This document shows positions 6,835 through 13,407 of a DNA stretch of 13,516 nucleotides, in pieces. The stretch is from positions 1-13,516 of the forward strand of contig JAJZEG010000127.1 of NCBI GenBank assembly GCA_021828605.1, read 5' to 3'. Under the pieces are notes generated by a model. That model was given only the letters and a program-made list of their open reading frames with translations, searched no databases and was not told where the DNA came from. Every line of letters starts with the position of its first letter. Within the stretch, counting starts at the first letter, position 1. The translations under genes and the position numbers were made by a program. This stretch comes from Pseudomonadota bacterium (GTDB taxonomy: Bacteria; Pseudomonadota; Alphaproteobacteria; Acetobacterales; Acetobacteraceae).

Positions 6835-7617
6835 GTGACATTGTTCTCCTCTCGTTCGACCGTCGTGCGCTTGTCGATTCTGGCCTTGCTGGCCTCCGGG
6901 GCGGTGGCGCACGCCCAGACCAAGAGTCCGGGCTATTTCATTCCGCATAAGGCGCAGGCACCGGTTGGCCGCGTTGCGGCGCCATCGATTGCAGCGCCGA
7001 ATCAGGCCCCGGGGCAGGCACAGGGTCAGGTCCAGCAGCCGCCGCAGCAAAAACTGCCGCCGATCCCTAATCTGCCGGCGTTGCCGAAAGAAGCGCCGCC
7101 GCCGGCAGCGATTATCGGCGTGTTGTCGGTTCCCGAAATTATGCAGCATTCGAGTGCGGCCCGCGGGGTTGAGACCATTATTCAGCAACGCCGCACCGTG
7201 CTCGCCAAGGAAGCGCAGGCCGAGCAGAAGCGGATCGAGGGCGAACAGAAGGTGATTGAGGGCGAGAAGGCCAAGCTGACCAAGCCGGTGTTGGTCGCTA
7301 AGGAAAAGGCCCTACAGGTCGAGATCGAAAAAGACCAGGTGAAGTTCCATAATCAGGGCGTGGCGATCGAGATTTCGGCGCGCACGGCGTTGGGTAAAAT
7401 CGAATCCACGCTGATTGCCGTTATTCGGCAGGTGGCGCAGGCGCATGAGATGAATTTGGTGCTGCATCGCTCGCAAGTGGCGTTGAACACCAACAAAATC
7501 GATATTTCGGCTGAAGTGGCGACTCAGTTGAATAAAATCCTGCCGAGCGTGGCGGTGCCAGCCTCGGTCGTGCCGAAATCGGTGACCACAGCCGAAGCTG
7601 CGGCGCCGAAAAAGTAG
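6835..7617 (+). CDS. skp: OmpH/Skp family periplasmic chaperone
   Basis: Skp is a trimeric periplasmic chaperone that carries unfolded outer-membrane proteins to BAM. The start is GTG at 6835, with AGAGG 6 nt upstream (6824-6828). Residues 1-27 are a signal peptide ending AHA before QT. The OmpH domain runs from about [11 protein letters not shown] (93-103) to about 240. Its charged Glu/Lys/Gln/Ala-rich coiled-coil arm (about 115-185) and the C-terminal return helix (185-212) look normal. At 260 residues it is much longer than the usual 160-180. The excess is a Pro/Gln/Ala-rich linker (about 40-92) and an Ala/Val/Pro-rich tail (238-260). It lies between bamA and lpxD, the standard position, 10 nt before lpxD. 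The identification is firm although the sequence is divergent. Confidence 0.9.
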   Translation: MTLFSSRSTVVRLSILALLASGAVAHAQTKSPGYFIPHKAQAPVGRVAAPSIAAPNQAPGQAQGQVQQPPQQKLPPIPNLPALPKEAPPPAAIIGVLSVPEIMQHSSAARGVETIIQQRRTVLAKEAQAEQKRIEGEQKVIEGEKAKLTKPVLVAKEKALQVEIEKDQVKFHNQGVAIEISARTALGKIESTLIAVIRQVAQAHEMNLVLHRSQVALNTNKIDISAEVATQLNKILPSVAVPASVVPKSVTTAEAAAPKK

Positions 7618-7627
7618 CCTCCGCGCG

Positions 7628-8689
7628 ATGCAAGCCAAGGCGAGTGACGCTGTCGGTTTCGCGAATGCCACGCCTGATTTTCATCCCAGGCGTGGCCCGT
7701 TCGCCCTTGCGGTGATTGGCGAAACCCTTGGCGCGCTGGTTCCCGACGCGTTGCGTGGCCTGCCGATTGAGGGGGTTGCCGCTCTCGAGCGGGCGGCGCC
7801 GGATCAGATTAGTTTTTTAGATAATCGGGCCTATCGGTCGGCATTGCGCGAGACGAGTGCGGCGGCGGTGATTTTGCAGGCGGAGAATGCGCTATTTTGC
7901 CCGCCTAATACGGTCGCGCTGATCACGCCCAACCCGTATTTGGCCTGGGCGCGGATATGCGCGCTGTTTCATCCGCGCGCACCGGTGCATCCGGGGGTGC
8001 ATCCGAGTGCGGTGATCGATCCGAGTGCGGTGATTGATCCGAGTGCTGAAATTGGCCCGCTGACGGTGATTGGCGCAGAGGTGCGGATTGGCGCGCATTG
8101 TGTGATTGGCGCGCAGGTGAGTATCGGGGCGCGCTGCGTGATGGGTGCGGATTGCCGGATTGGCGATCATGTCAGCATCGCTTATGCGATTTTGGCGGAT
8201 CGGATTGTCATTCATCCGGGGGTGCGGATTGGTCAGGACGGATTTGGCTTTGCGGTGAGTGCCAGCGGTTTCACCCCGGTGCCGCAGCTGGGCTGCGTGC
8301 GGATTGGCGATGACGTGTCGATTGGGGCGAATACCACCATTGATCGCGGATCGGCGCAGGATACCGTGATTGGGGCGGGCACGCGCATCGATAATCAGGT
8401 GCAGATCGCGCATAATGTGCATATCGGCCATCATTGCGTGATTTGTGCGCAGGTAGGTATTTCCGGATCATCGAGCCTGGGTGACCGGGTGACGATTGCC
8501 GGACAGGCCGGGTTTGTCGGGCATATCAAAGTGGGCGATGGCGCGCGCATTGGCGGTCAGGCCGGGGTGATGACCGATGTTCCGGCGGGTGCCGAGTATT
8601 TGGGTAGCCCGGCCCAACCGGCGCGCGATTTTTTTCGCGGCGTTGCCCTGTTGCGCCAACGCGCGCGGCGTTCCAATACTCGACCCTAA
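7628..8689 (+). CDS. lpxD: UDP-3-O-acylglucosamine N-acyltransferase LpxD
   Basis: LpxD performs the third step of lipid A synthesis, adding a 3-hydroxyacyl chain from acyl carrier protein to the 2-amino group of UDP-3-O-acyl-glucosamine in the cytoplasm. The 353-residue protein has the N-terminal uridine-binding domain (about 24-120, with ISFLDN at 61-66), a left-handed beta-helix of hexapeptide repeats (about 125-315) and a C-terminal helix rich in Arg. The probable catalytic His is 262 in [15 protein letters not shown]299 corresponds to a second conserved His. [11 protein letters not shown] and GFGFA are typical. A triplicated 18-bp unit adds coil repeats at residues 126-143. The ATG at 7628 has no clear ribosome site, and a 10-bp hairpin covers codons 14-23; GTG at 7712 is a less likely start. 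Confidence 0.95.
   Translation: MQAKASDAVGFANATPDFHPRRGPFALAVIGETLGALVPDALRGLPIEGVAALERAAPDQISFLDNRAYRSALRETSAAAVILQAENALFCPPNTVALITPNPYLAWARICALFHPRAPVHPGVHPSAVIDPSAVIDPSAEIGPLTVIGAEVRIGAHCVIGAQVSIGARCVMGADCRIGDHVSIAYAILADRIVIHPGVRIGQDGFGFAVSASGFTPVPQLGCVRIGDDVSIGANTTIDRGSAQDTVIGAGTRIDNQVQIAHNVHIGHHCVICAQVGISGSSSLGDRVTIAGQAGFVGHIKVGDGARIGGQAGVMTDVPAGAEYLGSPAQPARDFFRGVALLRQRARRSNTRP
7667..7696 (+). promoter_or_regulatory. 10-bp hairpin in the first codons of lpxD
   Basis: GCCACGCCTG (7667-7676) and CAGGCGTGGC (7687-7696) are perfect inverted repeats with a 10-nt loop. In mRNA they would form a stable stem about 40 nt after the lpxD ATG. There is no T-run after it. Since lpxD lacks a visible ribosome site, the stem might affect ribosome loading or mRNA stability between skp and lpxD. 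The structure is seen; the role is a guess. Confidence 0.4.
8003..8056 (+). repeat. Tandem 18-bp repeat in lpxD (two near-perfect copies plus a third diverged)
   Basis: The units at 8003-8020 and 8021-8038 differ by one base, and a third diverged unit follows at 8039-8056. Each encodes six residues ([18 protein letters not shown]), one hexapeptide of the beta-helix. The near-identity at the DNA level suggests a recent in-frame duplication of one repeat, changing beta-helix length by a third of a turn per unit. Confidence 0.8.
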
Positions 8690-8720
8690 TCACAATTCCA
8701 GCACATAGCGGACACCCACA

Positions 8721-9218
8721 ATGGATGGCACCCCATCAGACCCCGCCTTGATCACCCCGCCCGGCGGTAAAACGATTGAAATTGCGGATATTATGCACGC
8801 GATCCCGCATCGCTACCCGTTTTTAATGATTGATCGGGTGATTGATTTGCATCTCAACCACTCGGCGGTCGGGGTAAAAAACGTTACGATTAACGAGCAA
8901 TTTTTCGCCGGTCATTTTCCTGGTCATCCGGTGATGCCGGGCGTGTTGATCATCGAGGCGATGGCGCAGACATCGGCGTTGCTGGTGGTGGAGACGCTCG
9001 GGCCGGAGGCGGCGGGGAAGGTGGTGTATTTTATGTCGGTTGACGGGGGGAAGTTCCGCCGTCCGGTGGTGCCGGGGGATAGTTTGCGCATTCATGTGAC
9101 GAAAATGCGCAATCGCGGGCCGGTATGGAAGTTTTCCGGGGTGGCGAAGGTTGACGGCGTGATTGTGGCGGAGGCGGTGTTTTCCGCGATGATTACCGAT
9201 CATAAGGCGGAGACATGA
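8721..9218 (+). CDS. fabZ: 3-hydroxyacyl-ACP dehydratase FabZ
   Basis: FabZ dehydrates 3-hydroxyacyl-ACP to trans-2-enoyl-ACP in fatty acid elongation and competes with LpxA and LpxD for hydroxyacyl-ACP, which explains its place in this cluster. The 165-residue hot-dog fold protein has the family start IADIMHAIPHRYPFLMIDRV in two blocks (residues 21-40), the NEQFFAGHFPGHPVMPGV active-site region and IEAMAQ. His65 and Glu79 match the catalytic pair by motif and spacing (14 residues apart). FMSVDGGKFRRPVVPGD is also typical. The first 18 residues are a short extension rich in Pro and Thr. The ribosome site is weak (GCGGA about 10 nt before ATG 8721). Its TGA overlaps the lpxA start, implying translational coupling. 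Confidence 0.97.
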   Translation: MDGTPSDPALITPPGGKTIEIADIMHAIPHRYPFLMIDRVIDLHLNHSAVGVKNVTINEQFFAGHFPGHPVMPGVLIIEAMAQTSALLVVETLGPEAAGKVVYFMSVDGGKFRRPVVPGDSLRIHVTKMRNRGPVWKFSGVAKVDGVIVAEAVFSAMITDHKAET

Positions 9219-10033
9219 TGATCGACGTGCAAGCGTCGGTTCACCCGACGGCGTTGGTCGCACCGGGGGCGCGGATTGGGGCGGGGGCGAAAATTGGGCC
9301 GTTTTGCACCATCGGGCCGGAGGTGCGGATTGGCGATGGGGCGGAGCTGGTGTCGCATGTCGCGGTGGATGGGGTCACGCGGATCGGCGCCGGGGTTAAA
9401 ATTTTCCCGTTCGCGACGGTGGGTTTGGCGCCGCAGGATCTGAAATATCAAGGCGAGGCGACCGAGACCGAAATTGGGCCTCGGACGATGATTCGCGAGC
9501 ATTGCTCGATCCATCGCGGCACGGCGACCGGCTCGGGGATCACCCGGATTGGTGCGGATTGTTTGCTCATGGCGGTGGTGCATGTCGCGCATGATTGCAT
9601 CATTGGTGATCGGGTGATCGTGTCGAATAATGTGGTGATGGGCGGTCATGTCGAGATCGGCGCCGGGGCGGTGGTTGGCGGGGCGGTGGCGATTCATCAG
9701 TTTGTCCGCGTGGGTGCGGGGGCGATGGTTGGCGGGATGTCGGGCATTCCCGCCGATGTGGTGCCCTATTCGGTGGTGTTTGGCGCGCGGGCGCGGCTGG
9801 CCGGGATTAATGCGGTGGGGCTGAAGCGGCGCGGGTTGGATCGGGCCGGGCTGCATCGGGTGCGCGCCGGGTTCAACGCGCTGTTCAGCGAACAAGGCGT
9901 GCTCGCCGAGCGGATCGCTTTGGTACAAACGGCGTATGGCGATAATCCGTATATTGCCGAAATTCTTGAATTCATTGCCAAACCGAGTTCGCGCGGCCTG
10001 ATTATTCAGCGCTCTCGCTCCACCGACGATTAG
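9218..10033 (+). CDS. lpxA: Acyl-ACP-UDP-N-acetylglucosamine O-acyltransferase LpxA
   Basis: LpxA starts lipid A synthesis by moving a 3-hydroxyacyl chain from ACP to the 3-OH of UDP-GlcNAc. Of two adjacent ATGs (9215 and 9218), the second is preferred. It is 5 nt from GGCGGAG (9206-9212) and gives the conserved MID start, and it makes the key His residues fall at 122, 125, 144 and 160, the same numbers as in the E. coli enzyme. This start overlaps the fabZ TGA by one base. The 271-residue product has the left-handed beta-helix (about 1-185) and a helical C-terminal domain with GLKRRG and SSRGLI. Catalytic His125 lies in VHVAHDC. Gly173 is kept, which in E. coli permits a C14 hydroxyacyl chain. 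lpxI follows after 4 nt. Confidence 0.97.
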   Translation: MIDVQASVHPTALVAPGARIGAGAKIGPFCTIGPEVRIGDGAELVSHVAVDGVTRIGAGVKIFPFATVGLAPQDLKYQGEATETEIGPRTMIREHCSIHRGTATGSGITRIGADCLLMAVVHVAHDCIIGDRVIVSNNVVMGGHVEIGAGAVVGGAVAIHQFVRVGAGAMVGGMSGIPADVVPYSVVFGARARLAGINAVGLKRRGLDRAGLHRVRAGFNALFSEQGVLAERIALVQTAYGDNPYIAEILEFIAKPSSRGLIIQRSRSTDD

Positions 10034-10037
10034 CGCA

Positions 10038-10880
10038 GTGGCCCAGCCATTGGGCATTATTGCCGGGGGCGGGGTGTTGCCCGCCCGGGTTGCGGCGGCG
10101 GCGCAGGCATTGGGCCGGGCGGTGTTTATTGTCGGGCTGGAGGGTCATGCTGATCCGGCGGTGCTGGCGCCGTTTCCCCATCAAGTCATTCGGCTGGGCG
10201 CGGCGGGGAGCATTGCGGGCGCGTTGCGCGCGCATGGTTGTGCGGAGCTGGTGCTCATCGGTCCGGTGAAACGGCCCTCGCTGCTGGCGCTGCGGCCCGA
10301 TGCGCTGGGGGCCAAGCTGTTGGCCAAGGTCGGGCGGGCGGCGTTTGGCGGGGATGATACGCTGCTGGCGACGGTGATTAAGGTGTTGGGTGAGGAGGGA
10401 TTTCAGGTGCTGGGGGCGCATGAGATTCTGGGTGATACGCTGGGGCCGGTTGGGCTGTTGACCCGGCAGGGTCCGGATGCGCTGGACCGGGCTGATATTG
10501 CGCGGGCGGTATCGGTATTGCGGATTTTAGGTGCGGCGGATGTCGGCCAGGCTTGCGTGGTGCAGCAAGGCTTGGTGCTGGCGGTGGAGGCGATTGAGGG
10601 GACCGACGCGATGCTGGCGCGGGCGGGCCGCCTCAAGCGCGATGGGGCGGGCGGGGTGTTGGTTAAACTGCTCAAGCCGGGTCAGGATCGACGCGCCGAT
10701 TTGCCGACGCTGGGTGTGGCCACGATTACCGGGTTGATCGAAGCCGGGTTGCGCGGGTTGGTATTTGATGCGGGCAACACTATTTTGATGGATCGAGCCC
10801 TGATGATCGAGGCCGCTGATCGAGCGGGGCTATTTCTGCTGGGGATCGACCCGGCACGTGCTGAGTGGCAGATGAGTTGA
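10038..10880 (+). CDS. lpxI: UDP-2,3-diacylglucosamine diphosphatase LpxI
   Basis: LpxI cleaves UDP-2,3-diacylglucosamine to lipid X and UMP, the step done by LpxH in beta- and gammaproteobacteria. The 280-residue product starts with GTG, 4 nt after the lpxA stop, with no strong ribosome site, so it probably relies on coupling. Visible family features are LGIIAGGGVLP at the N terminus (5-15), VLIGPVKRP (72-80), the central linker with LGAHEIL, and a C-terminal catalytic domain with AIEGTDAM (185-192), VLVKLLKPGQD, RRADLPTLG (218-226) and the AGLFLLGI end. Asp221 in the DLPT motif is likely the residue shown to be essential in the Caulobacter enzyme; this mapping is from memory. The usual next gene, lpxB, is absent. 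Confidence 0.95.
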   Translation: MAQPLGIIAGGGVLPARVAAAAQALGRAVFIVGLEGHADPAVLAPFPHQVIRLGAAGSIAGALRAHGCAELVLIGPVKRPSLLALRPDALGAKLLAKVGRAAFGGDDTLLATVIKVLGEEGFQVLGAHEILGDTLGPVGLLTRQGPDALDRADIARAVSVLRILGAADVGQACVVQQGLVLAVEAIEGTDAMLARAGRLKRDGAGGVLVKLLKPGQDRRADLPTLGVATITGLIEAGLRGLVFDAGNTILMDRALMIEAADRAGLFLLGIDPARAEWQMS

Positions 10881-10896
10881 AATACAGGAGCCCGTG

Positions 10897-11292
10897 ATGA
10901 GTGAACAGTTCAAGTTTTTGCATACCATGATCCGAGTCAATGATTTGCAGGAAAGTGTTGATTTCTACACGAAGCTGCTGGGGATGAAGGAATTGCGGCG
11001 CACCGATGTGCCGGATGGCAAATATACCTTGGTGTTCGTGGGGTATGGGGATGAGTCCAACCATACCGTGCTCGAATTGACCTATAATTATGATACAAAT
11101 CATTACGACCAAGGCAGCGCGTTTGGGCATTTCGCGCTGGGCGTGCCCGATATCAAGGCGACGGTGGAGCAGCTGCGCACGGCGGGGGTGAAAATCAGTC
11201 GGGAGCCGGGGCCGGTGAAATTTGGCAAGACGGTCATTGCCTTCATCGAGGATCCGAATGGCTATAAAATCGAGTTGATCGAGCGCCACTAG
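10897..11292 (+). CDS. gloA: Lactoylglutathione lyase (glyoxalase I)
   Basis: This cytoplasmic metalloenzyme isomerises the hemithioacetal of methylglyoxal and glutathione to S-lactoylglutathione, detoxifying a by-product of glycolysis. The 131-residue protein is a single vicinal-oxygen-chelate chain that would act as a dimer. Expected metal ligands are all present: His9 (in FLHTMIRV), Glu60 (in VLELTYNY), His78 (in FGHFALGV) and Glu126 (in YKIELIE), each four residues later than in E. coli GloA. The lack of the insertion seen in Zn-type enzymes suggests the Ni-activated class. ATG 10897 is preferred over GTG 10894 because AGGAG (10886-10890) lies 6 nt before it. It sits 16 nt after lpxI and 3 nt before the sulfotransferase gene, apparently in the same transcript. 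Confidence 0.95.
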   Translation: MSEQFKFLHTMIRVNDLQESVDFYTKLLGMKELRRTDVPDGKYTLVFVGYGDESNHTVLELTYNYDTNHYDQGSAFGHFALGVPDIKATVEQLRTAGVKISREPGPVKFGKTVIAFIEDPNGYKIELIERH

Positions 11293-11295
11293 ATC

Positions 11296-12576
11296 ATGGT
11301 TAAGCCCCTGAGTCAGGCGCGTGAACCGGTGCCGCCGATTCCGGCGCGGCGGGCGGGTAAATCGGTGCGGTATCGGGCGCTGGATGCGGTTTTTGCTGTC
11401 GGCGAGGCGGTGTTGCCGGGGACGGTTCCAAGCCTGAATGTGCGCGCGATTGAGCGAGCGGCGGGGACGTCGATTGCGGGATCGGCGGGTGAAGGGTTGG
11501 CGCGGCTGACCGATGCGCTGGCGCGGGAATCACATTTATCGTTGTTTGGCCGGGTTTCGGTGCGCTATGATTTTACCCGGTTGGCGCGCAATGCCGCAGC
11601 GATTGAGCGCATGCATGCGGAAAATCCGGTGATTGGCCAGACGCCGGTGCGAGCCCCTTTGTTCATTTTGGGGTTACCGCGTTCGGGGACCACTTTCCTG
11701 CATAGTTTGCTGGCGCTTGATCCGGCGATTTTGGTGCCGCGCGTGTGGCAGACCTTATATCCAGCGCCGCGCCCGGTGGGGTTTGATCCGCAGACGAGCC
11801 GGGACGCGCGCCAGACCGACAAACAGTTGGGCATTTTTGCTGGCATGGCGCCGGATTTTCCGGCGATCCATCCGATCAGCGCGGATAGTCCGCAGGAATG
11901 CAGCGAGATCACCGCCCATATGTTCCAGAGCTTACGGTTTGACACCACGTTTCGGGTGCCGAGCTATCGGGCCTGGCTTGATCAGCATGGCCATGATCAG
12001 GCCTTCGCGTTTCATAAACGCTGGTTGCAGGCGATGCAGCACGGGGTTTCGGCGCGGTTTTGGGCGCTGAAATGCCCGGATCATACATTTTCGATGGATG
12101 CGATTTTGCGCACCTATCCCGATGCGCGGTTTGTGATTGTGCATCGCGATCCGCTGCATGTGTTTGCCTCGGTGGCATTTATGACCGAGGTGCTGCGTCG
12201 GCCATTTTTGCGCAATATCGATCCGGTGGAAATTGGCGCGCAGGTGACCTCGCGCTGGATTGAGGGGGCGCAGAAATTAGTGGCGCTTGATCAGAGCGGG
12301 GTGATCGCGGCGGAGAGCCGGATTAATATTCATTACGAAACGCTCACGGAAAATCCGATCGGTGCGATCAGCGCGATTTATGATCATTTCGGCGAAACCT
12401 TGTCTGACGCCGCGCAGGCGGCGATGCGCGCGCATCTGGCGGCGGCGCCGCAAGGGGGCTATGCGACGAACCGCTATCGGCCTGCGGATTTCAATATCAA
12501 CCCGGAACGGCTGCGTCCGCTCTTTGCGCCCTATATCGATTATTTCGGCGTAAAAACCCGCGCTAGGACTGGTTGA
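11296..12576 (+). CDS. Sulfotransferase family protein
   Basis: This 426-residue protein is predicted to use PAPS to sulfate an unknown acceptor. The Sulfotransfer_3-like domain starts near residue 120. The 5'-phosphosulfate loop is LFILGLPRSGTTFLHS (122-137), with core GLPRSGTT at 126-133. The 3'-phosphate motif is FVIVHRDPLHVFAS (279-292), with Arg284 and Ser292 placed as in known enzymes. The region before residue 120 has no domain I recognise, but such N-terminal extensions are common in this bacterial subfamily, where many members have unproved activity. No signal peptide or transmembrane helix is evident, so it is probably cytoplasmic. The ribosome site before ATG 11296 is weak and the gap to gloA is 3 nt. 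No PAPS synthesis genes are in view. Its stop overlaps the end of the convergent DUF4422 gene. Confidence 0.85.
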   Translation: MVKPLSQAREPVPPIPARRAGKSVRYRALDAVFAVGEAVLPGTVPSLNVRAIERAAGTSIAGSAGEGLARLTDALARESHLSLFGRVSVRYDFTRLARNAAAIERMHAENPVIGQTPVRAPLFILGLPRSGTTFLHSLLALDPAILVPRVWQTLYPAPRPVGFDPQTSRDARQTDKQLGIFAGMAPDFPAIHPISADSPQECSEITAHMFQSLRFDTTFRVPSYRAWLDQHGHDQAFAFHKRWLQAMQHGVSARFWALKCPDHTFSMDAILRTYPDARFVIVHRDPLHVFASVAFMTEVLRRPFLRNIDPVEIGAQVTSRWIEGAQKLVALDQSGVIAAESRINIHYETLTENPIGAISAIYDHFGETLSDAAQAAMRAHLAAAPQGGYATNRYRPADFNINPERLRPLFAPYIDYFGVKTRARTG

Positions 12577-13381
12577 GCAGCAGAAACGGCAGGCGGCTCA
12601 CCCGCAAGAGCGGGTTTTCGACGCGTTTTTGCATGAGGAAAAAATTGAACACCCGCTCGGCGAAATGGCCGAGCAAGCGGGGGGTGATGGTGAGGCTGGC
12701 GGCGAGCAGGGTCATCGCTTCGAGCCAGAAGCGCATATACTCATCAAACAGTTCGGCGCGCATAATATACATGTTGCAATAGCTGGGCTGATTCAGACTA
12801 ACATCGAACTCTGCTGGCCGGTCCTGGAAGTAGCTGTGGGCGCGCATGGCGGCGATGAGCTGGTCCCAGTAGGGGGCGACGCCGGTGGTATGCCATTGCT
12901 CATCGAGGGGTGCCGGGGCAAAGGGGCGCAGGGTGATCACGTCGTGATCGCTGATCCAGGCTTTCAGGCGCTTTACCGATTGGGCGTCGAAATTGCGGCG
13001 CATGGATTGATAGGCGCTGAACTCGGCGGGGGTTAGCTCGGTGAAACCAGCACCCTGATCGCGCTGGAAATGCCGCCGCAGGCCGTGAAAAAACGGGTAG
13101 CGCGCGCTCATTTCGGCGCTGGGGATCGGGTCGAGAAAAAACAGGCGGCGATAATGTTCGAAGCCGACATAATCATAGTGCGGCAATAAATGTTTCCACA
13201 CGTGATAATGTAGGCGGAGTTCGGAATGCTCGTTTCGGGTCGCGATGTTGGGCCCATCCAGATCGCCGAGGAACCGACCATTGGGATCGGATGGCTCGCC
13301 GCTCACCAGGGTGGCGAACAGGCTGGTCATCAGCGGTTCGGCAGGCACCTGATGGTGGCAACTGAAAATTTTTATGCGCAT
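12563..13381 (-). CDS. DUF4422 domain protein, probable glycosyltransferase
   Basis: This 272-residue protein belongs to the DUF4422 family, often found in capsule, O-antigen and exopolysaccharide clusters and thought to be GT-A-like glycosyltransferases. Recognisable blocks are RIKIFSCHH at the start, ATRNEHSELRLHYHVWKH (47-64), the hallmark VGFEHYRRLFF (72-82), SDHDVITLRPFAP (144-156), SYCNMYIMRAELFDEYMRFW in two parts (200-219) and GHFAERVFNFFL (238-249). No signal peptide or membrane helix is seen. ATG 13381 fits the family start; a TTG at 13429 would extend the protein into insertion-sequence DNA and is rejected. There is no good ribosome site. The IS110 transposase stop is 26 bp upstream, so the native promoter may be lost. 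The 3' end overlaps the sulfotransferase gene by 14 bp. Sugar donor and acceptor are unknown. Confidence 0.85.
   Translation of the reverse strand: MRIKIFSCHHQVPAEPLMTSLFATLVSGEPSDPNGRFLGDLDGPNIATRNEHSELRLHYHVWKHLLPHYDYVGFEHYRRLFFLDPIPSAEMSARYPFFHGLRRHFQRDQGAGFTELTPAEFSAYQSMRRNFDAQSVKRLKAWISDHDVITLRPFAPAPLDEQWHTTGVAPYWDQLIAAMRAHSYFQDRPAEFDVSLNQPSYCNMYIMRAELFDEYMRFWLEAMTLLAASLTITPRLLGHFAERVFNFFLMQKRVENPLLRVSRLPFLLLNQS
12600..12618 (+). terminator. Rho-independent terminator after the sulfotransferase gene
   Basis: ACCCGC (12600-12605) and GCGGGT (12610-12615) form a 6-bp stem with the tetraloop AAGA, followed by a short T-run (12615-12618). It lies 24 nt after the sulfotransferase stop, so it likely ends the bamA-to-sulfotransferase transcript. 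It falls inside the 3' coding part of the opposite-strand DUF4422 gene. AAAACCCGC at 12553-12561 could pair with the same GCGGGTTTT (12610-12618), giving a possible terminator with a long loop for the minus strand. Confidence 0.65.
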
Positions 13382-13407
13382 GGGGTGATTTAGAGTATCC
13401 GTTGTGG

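Noticed and set aside
9200..10057. Open frame of 285 codons on the minus strand opposite lpxA
   Set aside because: It is the complement of the hexapeptide repeats of LpxA, producing a repetitive His/Pro/Arg-rich sequence with no recognisable domain.
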